The notes under the pieces: generated by a model | Seen by the model: the letters and a program-made list of their open reading frames with translations, nothing else | What the model was told of the DNA's origin: nothing | Database searches by the model: none | Position numbers and translations under genes: made by a program | Part shown: positions 1 through 5,088 of the stretch, one piece after another | How positions within the stretch are numbered: the stretch's first letter is position 1 | Layout of the letters: each line of letters opens with the position of its first letter | Source: CAZHTS01 sp964535315 | GTDB taxonomy: Bacteria; Chloroflexota; Anaerolineae; Anaerolineales; Anaerolineaceae | Assembly (NCBI GenBank): GCA_964535315.1 | Contig: CAZHTS010000149.1 | Location: 1 to 5,088 of the forward strand | Reading direction: 5' to 3' | Length of the DNA stretch: 5,088 nt

Positions 1-29
1 AGCGCGGGAATGTGGGTGTCTGCCTGTAC

Positions 30-50
30 GGGCGAGGCTTGCCCTCGCCC
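30..50. repeat. GC-rich hairpin downstream of the AIM24-family gene
   Basis: GGGCGAGG (30-37) and CCTCGCCC (43-50) form a perfect eight-base-pair stem with a five-base loop, 25 bases after the TGA stop. No T tract follows on either strand, so it is not a standard intrinsic terminator, though it could slow polymerase or protect the 3' end of the mRNA. Its look, a symmetric GC-rich core in a non-coding gap, also fits a dispersed intergenic repeat. Confidence 0.45.
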
Positions 51-74
51 TCCCTGACCGCCGGCCAACCCGCC

Positions 75-752
75 TCAATCGGATGATTTTGGCAGCTTGG
101 GCAGCAGCCAGTCCAGGAAGGCGCCCTCGCTGCGCGTCTGCAACAACACCTTGCCCGGGCCGGTCAAATCAACCACCAACCCTTCGCCGCCCAGCACGGT
201 CGACTTAAGCCCGCCGATCGGGCGCACCTTGAAGCCCACCTGAGCGCTAAACGCCACCAGGTGACCGGTGTCCACCGTATACCCCTGCCCGGGCGCCAGA
301 TCCAATTCGTGAATGGCGCCATAGCTGGACAATATCAGCGTACCGTTGCCCGAGCAGCGCAGCATAATCAACCCCTCACCGCCAAAAAAGGTCTTTGCGC
401 CCGACCACTTGGTGTCGGTCTCGACCCCCTGGCTGGAAGCCATATACGACCCCGACTGCACCAGGTAAGCATCGCCGCGCAGTTCAAAGGTAAAGACATC
501 GCCCGGCATGGTCGGGGCAAACATCACCTCGCCGCCGCGCCCGCCGGCCTGGAAGGTATTGGTGAAGAAAGATTCGCCGCCCAGTACCGAACGCGCCAGC
601 GATTTGAGAAAACCGCCTTTCATGCCGGTCTGCACCTGCACATCAGGAGACATGCCCACCATCGCGCCCGTTTCGGCCTGAACGGTTTCGCCCGCCCCCA
701 GGATCACCCGGGCAATCGAGTAAGAAGGCCGGTAGAGAATTTCAACCTGCAT
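75..752 (-). CDS. AIM24/TIGR00266-family protein, function unknown
   Basis: The 225-residue product resembles the TIGR00266/AIM24 family of small all-beta proteins, which are widespread in bacteria but have no settled biochemical role. Family-like segments are MFAPTMPGDVFTFEL (77-91), YLVQSGSYMASS (97-108), FFGGEGLIMLRCSGNGTLIL (122-141) and GYTVDTGHLVAFSA (157-170). A GGE motif recurs three times, as VLGGESFF near 57, FFGGEGLI near 122 and VLGGEGLV near 186, each followed by a beta-rich stretch. This fits the internally repeated beta fold of the family. There is no signal peptide or membrane segment, so a cytoplasmic location is likely. The ATG at 752 has a strong GGAGG box seven bases upstream; the frame is open back to 818 but that extension looks unlike the family. 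It follows dhaM on the same strand after 105 bases and has its own candidate promoter, so membership of the dha operon is uncertain. Confidence 0.9.
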   Translation of the reverse strand: MQVEILYRPSYSIARVILGAGETVQAETGAMVGMSPDVQVQTGMKGGFLKSLARSVLGGESFFTNTFQAGGRGGEVMFAPTMPGDVFTFELRGDAYLVQSGSYMASSQGVETDTKWSGAKTFFGGEGLIMLRCSGNGTLILSSYGAIHELDLAPGQGYTVDTGHLVAFSAQVGFKVRPIGGLKSTVLGGEGLVVDLTGPGKVLLQTRSEGAFLDWLLPKLPKSSD

Positions 753-759
753 GCTAATC

Positions 760-764
760 CCTCC
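760..764 (-). promoter_or_regulatory. Strong ribosome binding site of the AIM24-family gene
   Basis: GGAGG on the minus strand lies seven bases before the ATG at 752. It is the strongest ribosome site in the window and fixes the start, excluding the extension to 818. Confidence 0.75.
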
Positions 765-818
765 ACAAAATAATCTCCCGGCGTCCCCGCTGCCCACCAG
801 GGTGTAGTGTGATCGCAT

Positions 819-835
819 AAAGCGTCAGACGCATT
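819..835. promoter_or_regulatory. Palindrome at the predicted start site, possible operator
   Basis: The core GCGTC-A-GACGC (822-832) is a perfect inverted repeat around one central base. A flanking AA and TT extend it to 17 bases with one mismatched pair. It overlaps the candidate -10 box and the predicted transcription start, a usual place for a repressor site. It is too short and has too small a loop, with no following T tract, to be a convincing terminator for dhaM. Confidence 0.3.
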
Positions 836-861
836 GTAGCACAAAACACACTTCATTTCAG
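833..861 (-). promoter_or_regulatory. Candidate extended -10 promoter for the AIM24-family gene
   Basis: Reading on the minus strand, TGC directly precedes TACAAT (838-833), forming an extended -10 motif with one mismatch to TATAAT. Seventeen bases upstream, CTGAAA (861-856) matches four of six bases of TTGACA and overlaps the dhaM TGA stop. Transcription would start near 826, leaving a leader of about 74 bases before the ATG at 752. This suggests the downstream gene can be expressed separately from the dha operon. Confidence 0.4.
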
Positions 862-3326
862 GCGTGCATTCGTTCTCGCACCGCACCGGGCGCTTCTTCC
901 GACAAGGCAGCCAGCGCCTGTACGCTGACATGCCCGTAATCCAGGCTGCGGATGATCTGTTTCGCCTGCGCAATGGCCGGCGCGTTCATGCTCAATTCGT
1001 CAACCCCCAGCCCCACCAGCAGCGGAATGGCCTGCGGATCGCCGGCCATTTCACCGCACACCCCGGCCCACTTGCCACGCTCGTGAGCGGCCACCACCAC
1101 CCGCCGGATCAATTCCAGCACCGCCGGGTGAAATGGATCCGCCAGCGCCGCAACCGACGGGTTGCCGCGTTCGGCCGCCAGGGTGTACTGCGTCAGATCG
1201 TTGGTGCCGATGGAGAAAAAATCCACCTCGCCGGCGAACTGCGCCGCACATAACGCCGCCGCCGGGATCTCGACCATAATTCCGGTCTCGATCCTGTCCG
1301 GTGCCGCGTATCCGCCGGCGCGCACCTCGTGCAGCGCCTGCTGCAAACAGGCCCTGGCGGCGCGCCACTCGGCCACGGTTGCCACCATCGGGAACATGAC
1401 CCGCAGTGGAAATTCCGCCGCCGCGCGGGCAATCGCCCGCAGTTGTGGCAGGAACACCTCCGGCCGGGCCAGACACAGACGGACGGCGCGCAGCCCGAGA
1501 TAAGGGTTAGCCTCCGCCGTCACGTTCAGGTAAGGCAAAAACTTATCGCCGCCGGCGTCCAACGTGCGGATGACCAGCGGCCGGCCGGCCAGTACGCCGG
1601 CGGCCTCCCGGTATACCTGATACTGCTCCTCTTCGGTAGGGGCGCTCTGGCGCTGCAAGAACAGGAACTCGGTGCGAAACAGGCCCACCCCCTCCGCGCC
1701 CGAGGTCAGCGCCGCCCGGGCGCCCTCGACAGAGCCAATATTGGCGGCGACTTCCACGCGCCGTCCGTCGCGGGTCACCGCCGGCAAACGGCTCCCGTCC
1801 AGGGCCGAGGCCCTGGACGCGCCGGCGAGCGCCGCCTGGCGGGTGTATTCGTCGATCACTTCCCGGCCCGGCTCCACCCAGACGGCGCCGCGGCCGCCAT
1901 CTACCACCAGGGTCGTCCCGGCGGCGACGCTAAGAATCTCGTCGCCAAGCCCCATCACCGCCGGGATGCCCATACTCCGCGCCAGGATAGCGGTGTGCGA
2001 GGTCGCCCCGCCCCAGGCGGTGCAGATGCCCAACACCAGCGCCGGGTCCAGGTGCGCCGTTTCAGCAGGCGTCAGATCCGCAGCGATCAGGATACCTGCG
2101 GCGCACATCCCCGGAGAAGAAGGCTCCAGGTGCAGCAAATTCGCCAACACCTGCCGGCCCACGTCGCGCACATCCTTTGCCCGCGCCTGCAGGTACGCAT
2201 CGCTCAGGCCGGCGTACTCCCCCGCCACCGTTTCAACCGCCTGCTGGTAAGCCGCCGCGGCGTTTAACTTGCGCTCAAAAATGGCGGCGCGGGCCACCTG
2301 TAACAGCGCCTCATCGTTCAGGTAGAGCAAATGCGCCTCAAAAATTTCTGCCGCCAGAGCGGCGGAACGCCCGGCGGTGACGCGATCGGCCTCTATCTGG
2401 GCACGCGTCCTGGCAATGGCCTCCTCGAGCCGCGCCCACTCGCCTTGCACATCGCCGGCCAGACCGGTTGGGATGGCGGGTAAGGCGGGCCGGAAGACCT
2501 GCGCCGGCCCGATGGCAATGCCCCCGGCCGCCGGCAGCCCTTGCAAAGACGCCCCGGCGACGGCGCACCCGGCAGCCGCCGCCCGCTCGAGCGGTACACC
2601 ATCGCCAAAATTGGCGTCGGCCAGCGCCTGGATCGCCGCCAGCGCCGCCTGCGCTTCTGGCCCCTCGGCGCTGACCAGCAGTTCGTGCCCGTGTGAGACG
2701 CCCAGCGTGGTCACGGCATTGATGCTCCTGGCGCTCACCGGGCCGCGCCCATCGCTCAGATTGCTCACCCGAATGTCCGTTTGAGTGAAACGCCCGGCGA
2801 TCTTCACCAGGCGCGCCGCCGGGCGGGCGTGCAGCCCCAACGGATTGTTGACGGTCAGGCGCAGGCTGGCTTTCTCGCCCGGCGCAGCAACGCCGGCGTC
2901 CGGCGTCGCCTGCGCCGGCTCGCCCAGATGCCCGGCCTTGGCCGCCAGCGCCCCGCGCGCCTCTGCCGCGACCACCGCAAGCGGGCTGCCGATGCGCGCC
3001 TGCACTGCGGCGGACACCGCGCCCTCCACGAGCGGCGCAGCGCACAACACCACGCCGGCGCGTTTCTCGTCCGGCAGCATTTCCACCGCCATCTCGGCGC
3101 TCAACAGGGCGCTGCCCAAATCCATCAAGATCAACACGCCCTCGTCAGAATAGACTTTTTCAATTGCCTCCAGGATCAACAGCGGGTCGGTGCCATGCGG
3201 CCGCCCCGGCAAATTTAATCCGCCGGCCGCCTCAATCCGCACCTCTGCCCCGCCCATCTCGCGCGCCAGATCCACCACCCCCTCGGCCAGTTTTGCGCTG
3301 TGTGAAACCACCACAATGCCAATCAT
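858..3326 (-). CDS. dhaM: DhaM-HPr-Enzyme I fusion: complete PEP-dependent phosphoryl donor for dihydroxyacetone kinase
   Basis: This single 822-residue frame holds three PTS modules. Residues 1-130 are the DhaM EIIA-like domain: VVVSHSAKLAEG has the phospho-acceptor His9, and LMDLGSALLSAEMA (67-80) is typical. An Ala/Pro/Gly-rich linker (about 131-153) leads to HPr (about 154-242), with GLHARPAA giving His166 and SARSINAV giving Ser201 at the place of the regulatory Ser46. Enzyme I spans about 262-822: GGATSHTAILARSMGIPAV has phospho-His444; then GVGLFRTEF (Arg551), VIRTLDAGGDK (Arg587), MVEIPAA (Glu686), GTNDLTQYTLAAERGN (Asn709, Asp710, Arg720) and VCGEMAGD (Cys757). The spacing of His444 and Cys757 equals that of E. 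coli EI His189 and Cys502. E. coli DhaM has only about 472 residues and a truncated EI, so this version should accept phosphate straight from PEP. The ATG at 3326 lies three bases after dhaL and lacks a good ribosome site, which suggests translational coupling. It might instead be annotated as ptsI or ptsP; the DhaM domain and operon decide for dhaM. Confidence 0.95.
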   Translation of the reverse strand: MIGIVVVSHSAKLAEGVVDLAREMGGAEVRIEAAGGLNLPGRPHGTDPLLILEAIEKVYSDEGVLILMDLGSALLSAEMAVEMLPDEKRAGVVLCAAPLVEGAVSAAVQARIGSPLAVVAAEARGALAAKAGHLGEPAQATPDAGVAAPGEKASLRLTVNNPLGLHARPAARLVKIAGRFTQTDIRVSNLSDGRGPVSARSINAVTTLGVSHGHELLVSAEGPEAQAALAAIQALADANFGDGVPLERAAAAGCAVAGASLQGLPAAGGIAIGPAQVFRPALPAIPTGLAGDVQGEWARLEEAIARTRAQIEADRVTAGRSAALAAEIFEAHLLYLNDEALLQVARAAIFERKLNAAAAYQQAVETVAGEYAGLSDAYLQARAKDVRDVGRQVLANLLHLEPSSPGMCAAGILIAADLTPAETAHLDPALVLGICTAWGGATSHTAILARSMGIPAVMGLGDEILSVAAGTTLVVDGGRGAVWVEPGREVIDEYTRQAALAGASRASALDGSRLPAVTRDGRRVEVAANIGSVEGARAALTSGAEGVGLFRTEFLFLQRQSAPTEEEQYQVYREAAGVLAGRPLVIRTLDAGGDKFLPYLNVTAEANPYLGLRAVRLCLARPEVFLPQLRAIARAAAEFPLRVMFPMVATVAEWRAARACLQQALHEVRAGGYAAPDRIETGIMVEIPAAALCAAQFAGEVDFFSIGTNDLTQYTLAAERGNPSVAALADPFHPAVLELIRRVVVAAHERGKWAGVCGEMAGDPQAIPLLVGLGVDELSMNAPAIAQAKQIIRSLDYGHVSVQALAALSEEAPGAVRERMHA
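1796..1819. repeat. Perfect 24-base inverted repeat inside dhaM, at the Enzyme I interdomain linker
   Basis: The arms CGTCCAGGGC (1796-1805) and GCCCTGGACG (1810-1819) are exact reverse complements around a four-base centre, whose outer C and G can also pair. In the mRNA this would be a very stable hairpin. It encodes about residues 503-510, SRASALD and neighbours, between the phosphohistidine half and the PEP-binding half of Enzyme I. The frame is unbroken. It uses AGG for Arg505. Confidence 0.6.
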
Positions 3327-3329
3327 AAC

Positions 3330-3968
3330 TCAGGCGAGGTCACGCCACACATCGGCGGCGGCTTTCAACAGAAAATAGGATGACGTGGCCCCCGGATCCT
3401 GGGTGCCGGCGCTGCGCTCTCCCAAATAACTGGCGCGCCCCTTTTTAGCAATCATCGGCACAGTAGCCAGCATGCCTGCCTGAGCGGCTTTTTCCGAGGC
3501 GCTCAACGCCTCGGACAGCGACGCCCCACCGTCCGCCGCGGCTTTCAACGCCGCCAACGCCGGCAGCAGCGTATCCAGCATGGTCTTATCTCCCGCAGCG
3601 GCCTTGCCGCGCCGGATAATCCCATCGGTCGCCGACTCAAGCGCGGCGAGCCAATCGGACAGGGTCAGTTCCATTTTGCCGGCCGCCGCCTGACCAATCT
3701 GCAAGAAAAAGGTGCCATACAGCGGCCCGCTGGCGCCGCCGACGGTGGAGATCAGCGTCATGGCGACGTTCTTGGCGATCGCCCCGATGTCCTGATTCTG
3801 CATGGCGGGTAATCTGGCCAGCACCGCCTGAAAACCACGATCCATATTAATTCCGTGATCGGCGTCGCCGATGGCCGAATCGAGCGCGGTGAGGAATTCT
3901 TTGTTTTCTGCCACCACGTTTGCAAAAGCCTGGATCCACTGGATGAAAGCGTCGCGGGAAATACTCAT
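3330..3968 (-). CDS. dhaL: PTS-dependent dihydroxyacetone kinase, ADP-binding subunit DhaL
   Basis: DhaL carries a tightly held ADP/ATP nucleotide with magnesium. In PTS-type systems DhaM rephosphorylates this ADP in place, and DhaL passes the phosphate to dihydroxyacetone on DhaK. The product has 212 residues, close to the roughly 210 of E. coli DhaL. The magnesium-binding motif LDSAIGDADHGINM gives Asp30, Asp35 and Asp37 at the same positions as in E. coli. GGASGPLYGTFF (77-88, with Ser80), GDKTMLD (126-132) and KKGRASYLGERSAGTQDPG (175-193, with Arg178 and Asp191) supply the other nucleotide-site segments. The ATG at 3968 is supported by a GGGGAG box seven bases upstream and by alignment with family N-termini. 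A longer frame open to 4133 only overlaps dhaK and is not supported. The presence of dhaM next to it argues that this is the PTS type rather than an ATP-dependent single-chain kinase. Confidence 0.96.
   Translation of the reverse strand: MSISRDAFIQWIQAFANVVAENKEFLTALDSAIGDADHGINMDRGFQAVLARLPAMQNQDIGAIAKNVAMTLISTVGGASGPLYGTFFLQIGQAAAGKMELTLSDWLAALESATDGIIRRGKAAAGDKTMLDTLLPALAALKAAADGGASLSEALSASEKAAQAGMLATVPMIAKKGRASYLGERSAGTQDPGATSSYFLLKAAADVWRDLA
3493..3515. repeat. Nine-base-pair inverted repeat inside dhaL
   Basis: The arms TCCGAGGCG (3493-3501) and CGCCTCGGA (3507-3515) pair perfectly around five bases, within codons for about residues 152-159 of DhaL. In the dhaL mRNA the hairpin is followed by A residues, not U, so it is not a terminator in the operon direction. 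Chance is a fair explanation in GC-rich DNA. Confidence 0.35.
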
Positions 3969-3970
3969 CG

Positions 3971-4972
3971 TTAGACTCCCCAGCGCAGGGCGGGCGTCCG
4001 CACAGGGGCGTCCCACAGGCGGGTCAATTCGTCGTCCAGTTTGAGCAGGGTGATCGAACATCCCGCCATCTCCAATGAAGTGATGTAGGAGCCAACCAGG
4101 TTGCGGGCAATCGTCACCCCGCGAGCGGCGCAAATCTTCGCCAGTTCATTGTAAACCACGTACAACTCGATCAGCGGCGTACCGCCCATACCGTTGACGA
4201 AGGCCAGCACTTCATCGCCCCGCTGGAAGGGCAGGTCGTCCAGGATGGCGGTCGCCAGCATGGCGGTGATTTCGGCGGCAGTCTTGAGCTGCATGCGCGT
4301 GCGCCCCGGTTCGCCGTGGATGCCGATGCCAATTTCCATTTCGTCTTCCGGCAGATCAAAGGTCGGTTTTCCGGCCTGCGGCACGGTACACGAGGTGAGC
4401 GCCATGCCCATACTGCGCCCCTGGGCGTTGACCCTGCGGCACAGTTCGGCCACCTCCGGCAGCGGGCGACGCTCTTCGGCCGCCGCACCGGCAATCTTTT
4501 CCACCAGCACCGTCACCCCCACGCCGCGCCGTCCGGCGGTGTACAGGCTGTCCTTGACAGCCACGTCATCATTGGTAACAACCACTTCGACCTCGATGCC
4601 TTCGGCGCGCGCCAGATCGGCGGCCATTTCAAAGTTCAATACGTCGCCGGTGTAATTTTTGACGATGTGCAGCACCCCCGCGCCGCCATCAATGGCCTGG
4701 GTGGCGGCGAGCATCTGATCCGGTGTGGGCGAAGTAAACACCGCCCCCGGGCAGGCCGCATCCAGCATGCCCATGCCCACAAAACCGCCGTGCATCGGCT
4801 CGTGCCCCGAACCGCCGCCCGAGAGAACGCCCACCTTGCCCTGCACCGGCCCACCGGCGCGCACGATGAAATTGGGGTCATAATGAACTGTGACCAGATC
4901 GGAATGCGCCAGGGCGATGCCCTGCAGCGCCTCCATGACCACATCTTCCGGCTTATTGATGAGTTTTTTCAT
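3971..4972 (-). CDS. dhaK: PTS-dependent dihydroxyacetone kinase, substrate-binding subunit DhaK
   Basis: DhaK binds dihydroxyacetone covalently as a hemiaminal on a histidine and presents it to DhaL-ATP for phosphorylation to dihydroxyacetone phosphate in the cytoplasm. The 333-residue product matches the family along its whole length. Residues 51-60 carry the glycine-rich SGGGSGHEPM motif with His57; NYTGD ends at Asp110; GIHGEPG contains the substrate-binding His219; and the C-terminus LWDAPVRTPAL is almost identical to that of E. coli DhaK. His57, Asp110 and His219 correspond to E. coli His56, Asp109 and His218. I chose the ATG at 4972 because the product then begins MKKLIN like known DhaK proteins and has a GGAG box nine bases upstream. 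An in-frame GTG at 5050 would put the likely promoter inside the gene. It is the first gene of the operon and ends two bases before dhaL. No key residue is missing. Confidence 0.97.
   Translation of the reverse strand: MKKLINKPEDVVMEALQGIALAHSDLVTVHYDPNFIVRAGGPVQGKVGVLSGGGSGHEPMHGGFVGMGMLDAACPGAVFTSPTPDQMLAATQAIDGGAGVLHIVKNYTGDVLNFEMAADLARAEGIEVEVVVTNDDVAVKDSLYTAGRRGVGVTVLVEKIAGAAAEERRPLPEVAELCRRVNAQGRSMGMALTSCTVPQAGKPTFDLPEDEMEIGIGIHGEPGRTRMQLKTAAEITAMLATAILDDLPFQRGDEVLAFVNGMGGTPLIELYVVYNELAKICAARGVTIARNLVGSYITSLEMAGCSITLLKLDDELTRLWDAPVRTPALRWGV
3976..3981 (-). promoter_or_regulatory. Ribosome binding site of dhaL, inside the end of dhaK
   Basis: GGGGAG on the minus strand lies seven bases before the dhaL ATG at 3968, and the dhaK TAA stop sits between the two. 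Ribosomes finishing dhaK would therefore cover the dhaL initiation region, consistent with coupled translation and balanced DhaK and DhaL amounts. Confidence 0.7.
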
Positions 4973-4981
4973 GATTGTTTT

Positions 4982-4985
4982 CTCC
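4982..4985 (-). promoter_or_regulatory. Ribosome binding site of dhaK
   Basis: GGAG on the minus strand lies nine bases before the ATG at 4972. It decides the dhaK start against the more upstream in-frame GTG at 5050. Confidence 0.7.
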
Positions 4986-5012
4986 AGATGACCATTCTTG
5001 CAGATAGTTATG

Positions 5013-5018
5013 ATTATA
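5013..5018 (-). promoter_or_regulatory. Candidate -10 element (TATAAT) of the dha operon promoter
   Basis: On the minus strand a perfect TATAAT stands 40 bases upstream of the dhaK ATG, in an AT-rich patch unlike the GC-rich genes. Transcription would start near 5006, giving a leader of about 33 bases. No good -35 hexamer is seen at 16-19 bases; the best, CAAACG at 17 bases, matches TTGACA at only two positions. This fits an activator-dependent promoter. It was read by eye and has no experimental support. Confidence 0.5.
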
Positions 5019-5028
5019 TAGCCAGTTT

Positions 5029-5056
5029 CCGCCCTCGTTTGTATTTTCACCGCCCT
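5029..5056 (-). repeat. Two direct AGGGCGG repeats, 21 bp apart, upstream of the dha -10 box
   Basis: On the minus strand the heptamer AGGGCGG occurs at 5056-5050 and again at 5035-5029, starting 21 bases apart, which is about two helical turns. The nearer copy lies between the -10 box and the poor -35 position. The geometry suits tandem binding of an activator or repressor to the same face of the DNA. Seven bases in GC-rich DNA can repeat by chance, so this is a candidate only. Confidence 0.35.
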
Positions 5057-5088
5057 TAAGAGGATGTCTCATTCGCCACAAAGCCACT

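Noticed and set aside
753..857. Intrinsic terminator after dhaM
   Set aside because: The only inverted repeat has a five-pair core with a one-base centre and no T tract on the minus strand, so termination here is not supported.
1329..2267. Long plus-strand open frame of 312 codons opposite the Enzyme I region
   Set aside because: It is fully antisense to a strongly recognised gene, has a low-complexity Arg/Gly/Ala/Pro-rich composition and no recognisable domain. Such frames are common opposite GC-rich genes.
2714..2828. Four extra residues between the active histidine and Ser201 of the HPr domain compared with stand-alone E. coli HPr
   Set aside because: From memory, similar NLSDGRGP-like loops are usual in HPr domains attached to DhaM, so this looks like a family trait rather than a novelty.
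4973..5050. N-terminal extension of DhaK from a GTG at 5050
   Set aside because: It adds 26 residues absent from known DhaK proteins and would begin upstream of the likely -10 box. The ATG at 4972 has a ribosome site and the usual MKKLIN start.
4316..5059. Plus-strand open frame of 247 codons opposite dhaK
   Set aside because: It is His/Arg-rich, has no family resemblance and covers the well-supported dhaK start and promoter. I treat it as a shadow frame.
4953..5087. Minus-strand frame open from the window edge through the dhaK leader to a TAA inside dhaK, possibly the end of an upstream gene
   Set aside because: Its Asn-rich product is unlike the other proteins here, it would encode the TATAAT and ribosome site, and it overlaps dhaK out of frame. 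A chance open stretch in AT-richer DNA is more likely.

Overview
This 5.1-kb window is GC-rich and almost wholly coding. All four genes I can support lie on the minus strand, so the biological reading direction is right to left. Three of them form a compact operon for a phosphoenolpyruvate-dependent (PTS-type) dihydroxyacetone kinase: dhaK, then dhaL, then an 822-residue dhaM. Gaps are only 2 and 3 bases. A separate AIM24/TIGR00266-family gene of unknown function follows 105 bases downstream.

The central feature is the dhaM product. It fuses, in order, the DhaM EIIA-like domain (His9), an HPr domain (His166) and a complete Enzyme I (phospho-His444, PEP-site residues and Cys757). The well-known Escherichia coli DhaM stops soon after the Enzyme I phosphohistidine domain and needs separate EI and HPr. 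Here one polypeptide could take phosphate from PEP through Enzyme I, HPr and the EIIA-like domain to ADP bound on DhaL. DhaL would then phosphorylate dihydroxyacetone held covalently on DhaK His219, giving dihydroxyacetone phosphate for glycolysis. The operon would need no other PTS protein. No PTS sugar permease, transcription regulator (DhaR/DhaS type), glycerol dehydrogenase or glycerol facilitator lies in the window.

Layout: 5088-4973 is an AT-richer leader with a perfect TATAAT and a 21-bp-spaced direct repeat. dhaK is 4972-3971, dhaL 3968-3330 and dhaM-HPr-EI 3326-858. Positions 857-753 form an intergenic stretch with a candidate extended -10 promoter and a palindrome at the predicted start site. 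The AIM24-family gene is 752-75. Positions 74-1 are a tail with a GC-rich hairpin.

The host is bacterial. GC richness, a stand-alone fused PTS module and a TIGR00266 protein would suit a Chloroflexota (Anaerolineae-like) genome, but this is a weak inference and other high-GC phyla are possible. There is no sign of an RNA gene, CRISPR array, insertion sequence or phage gene.
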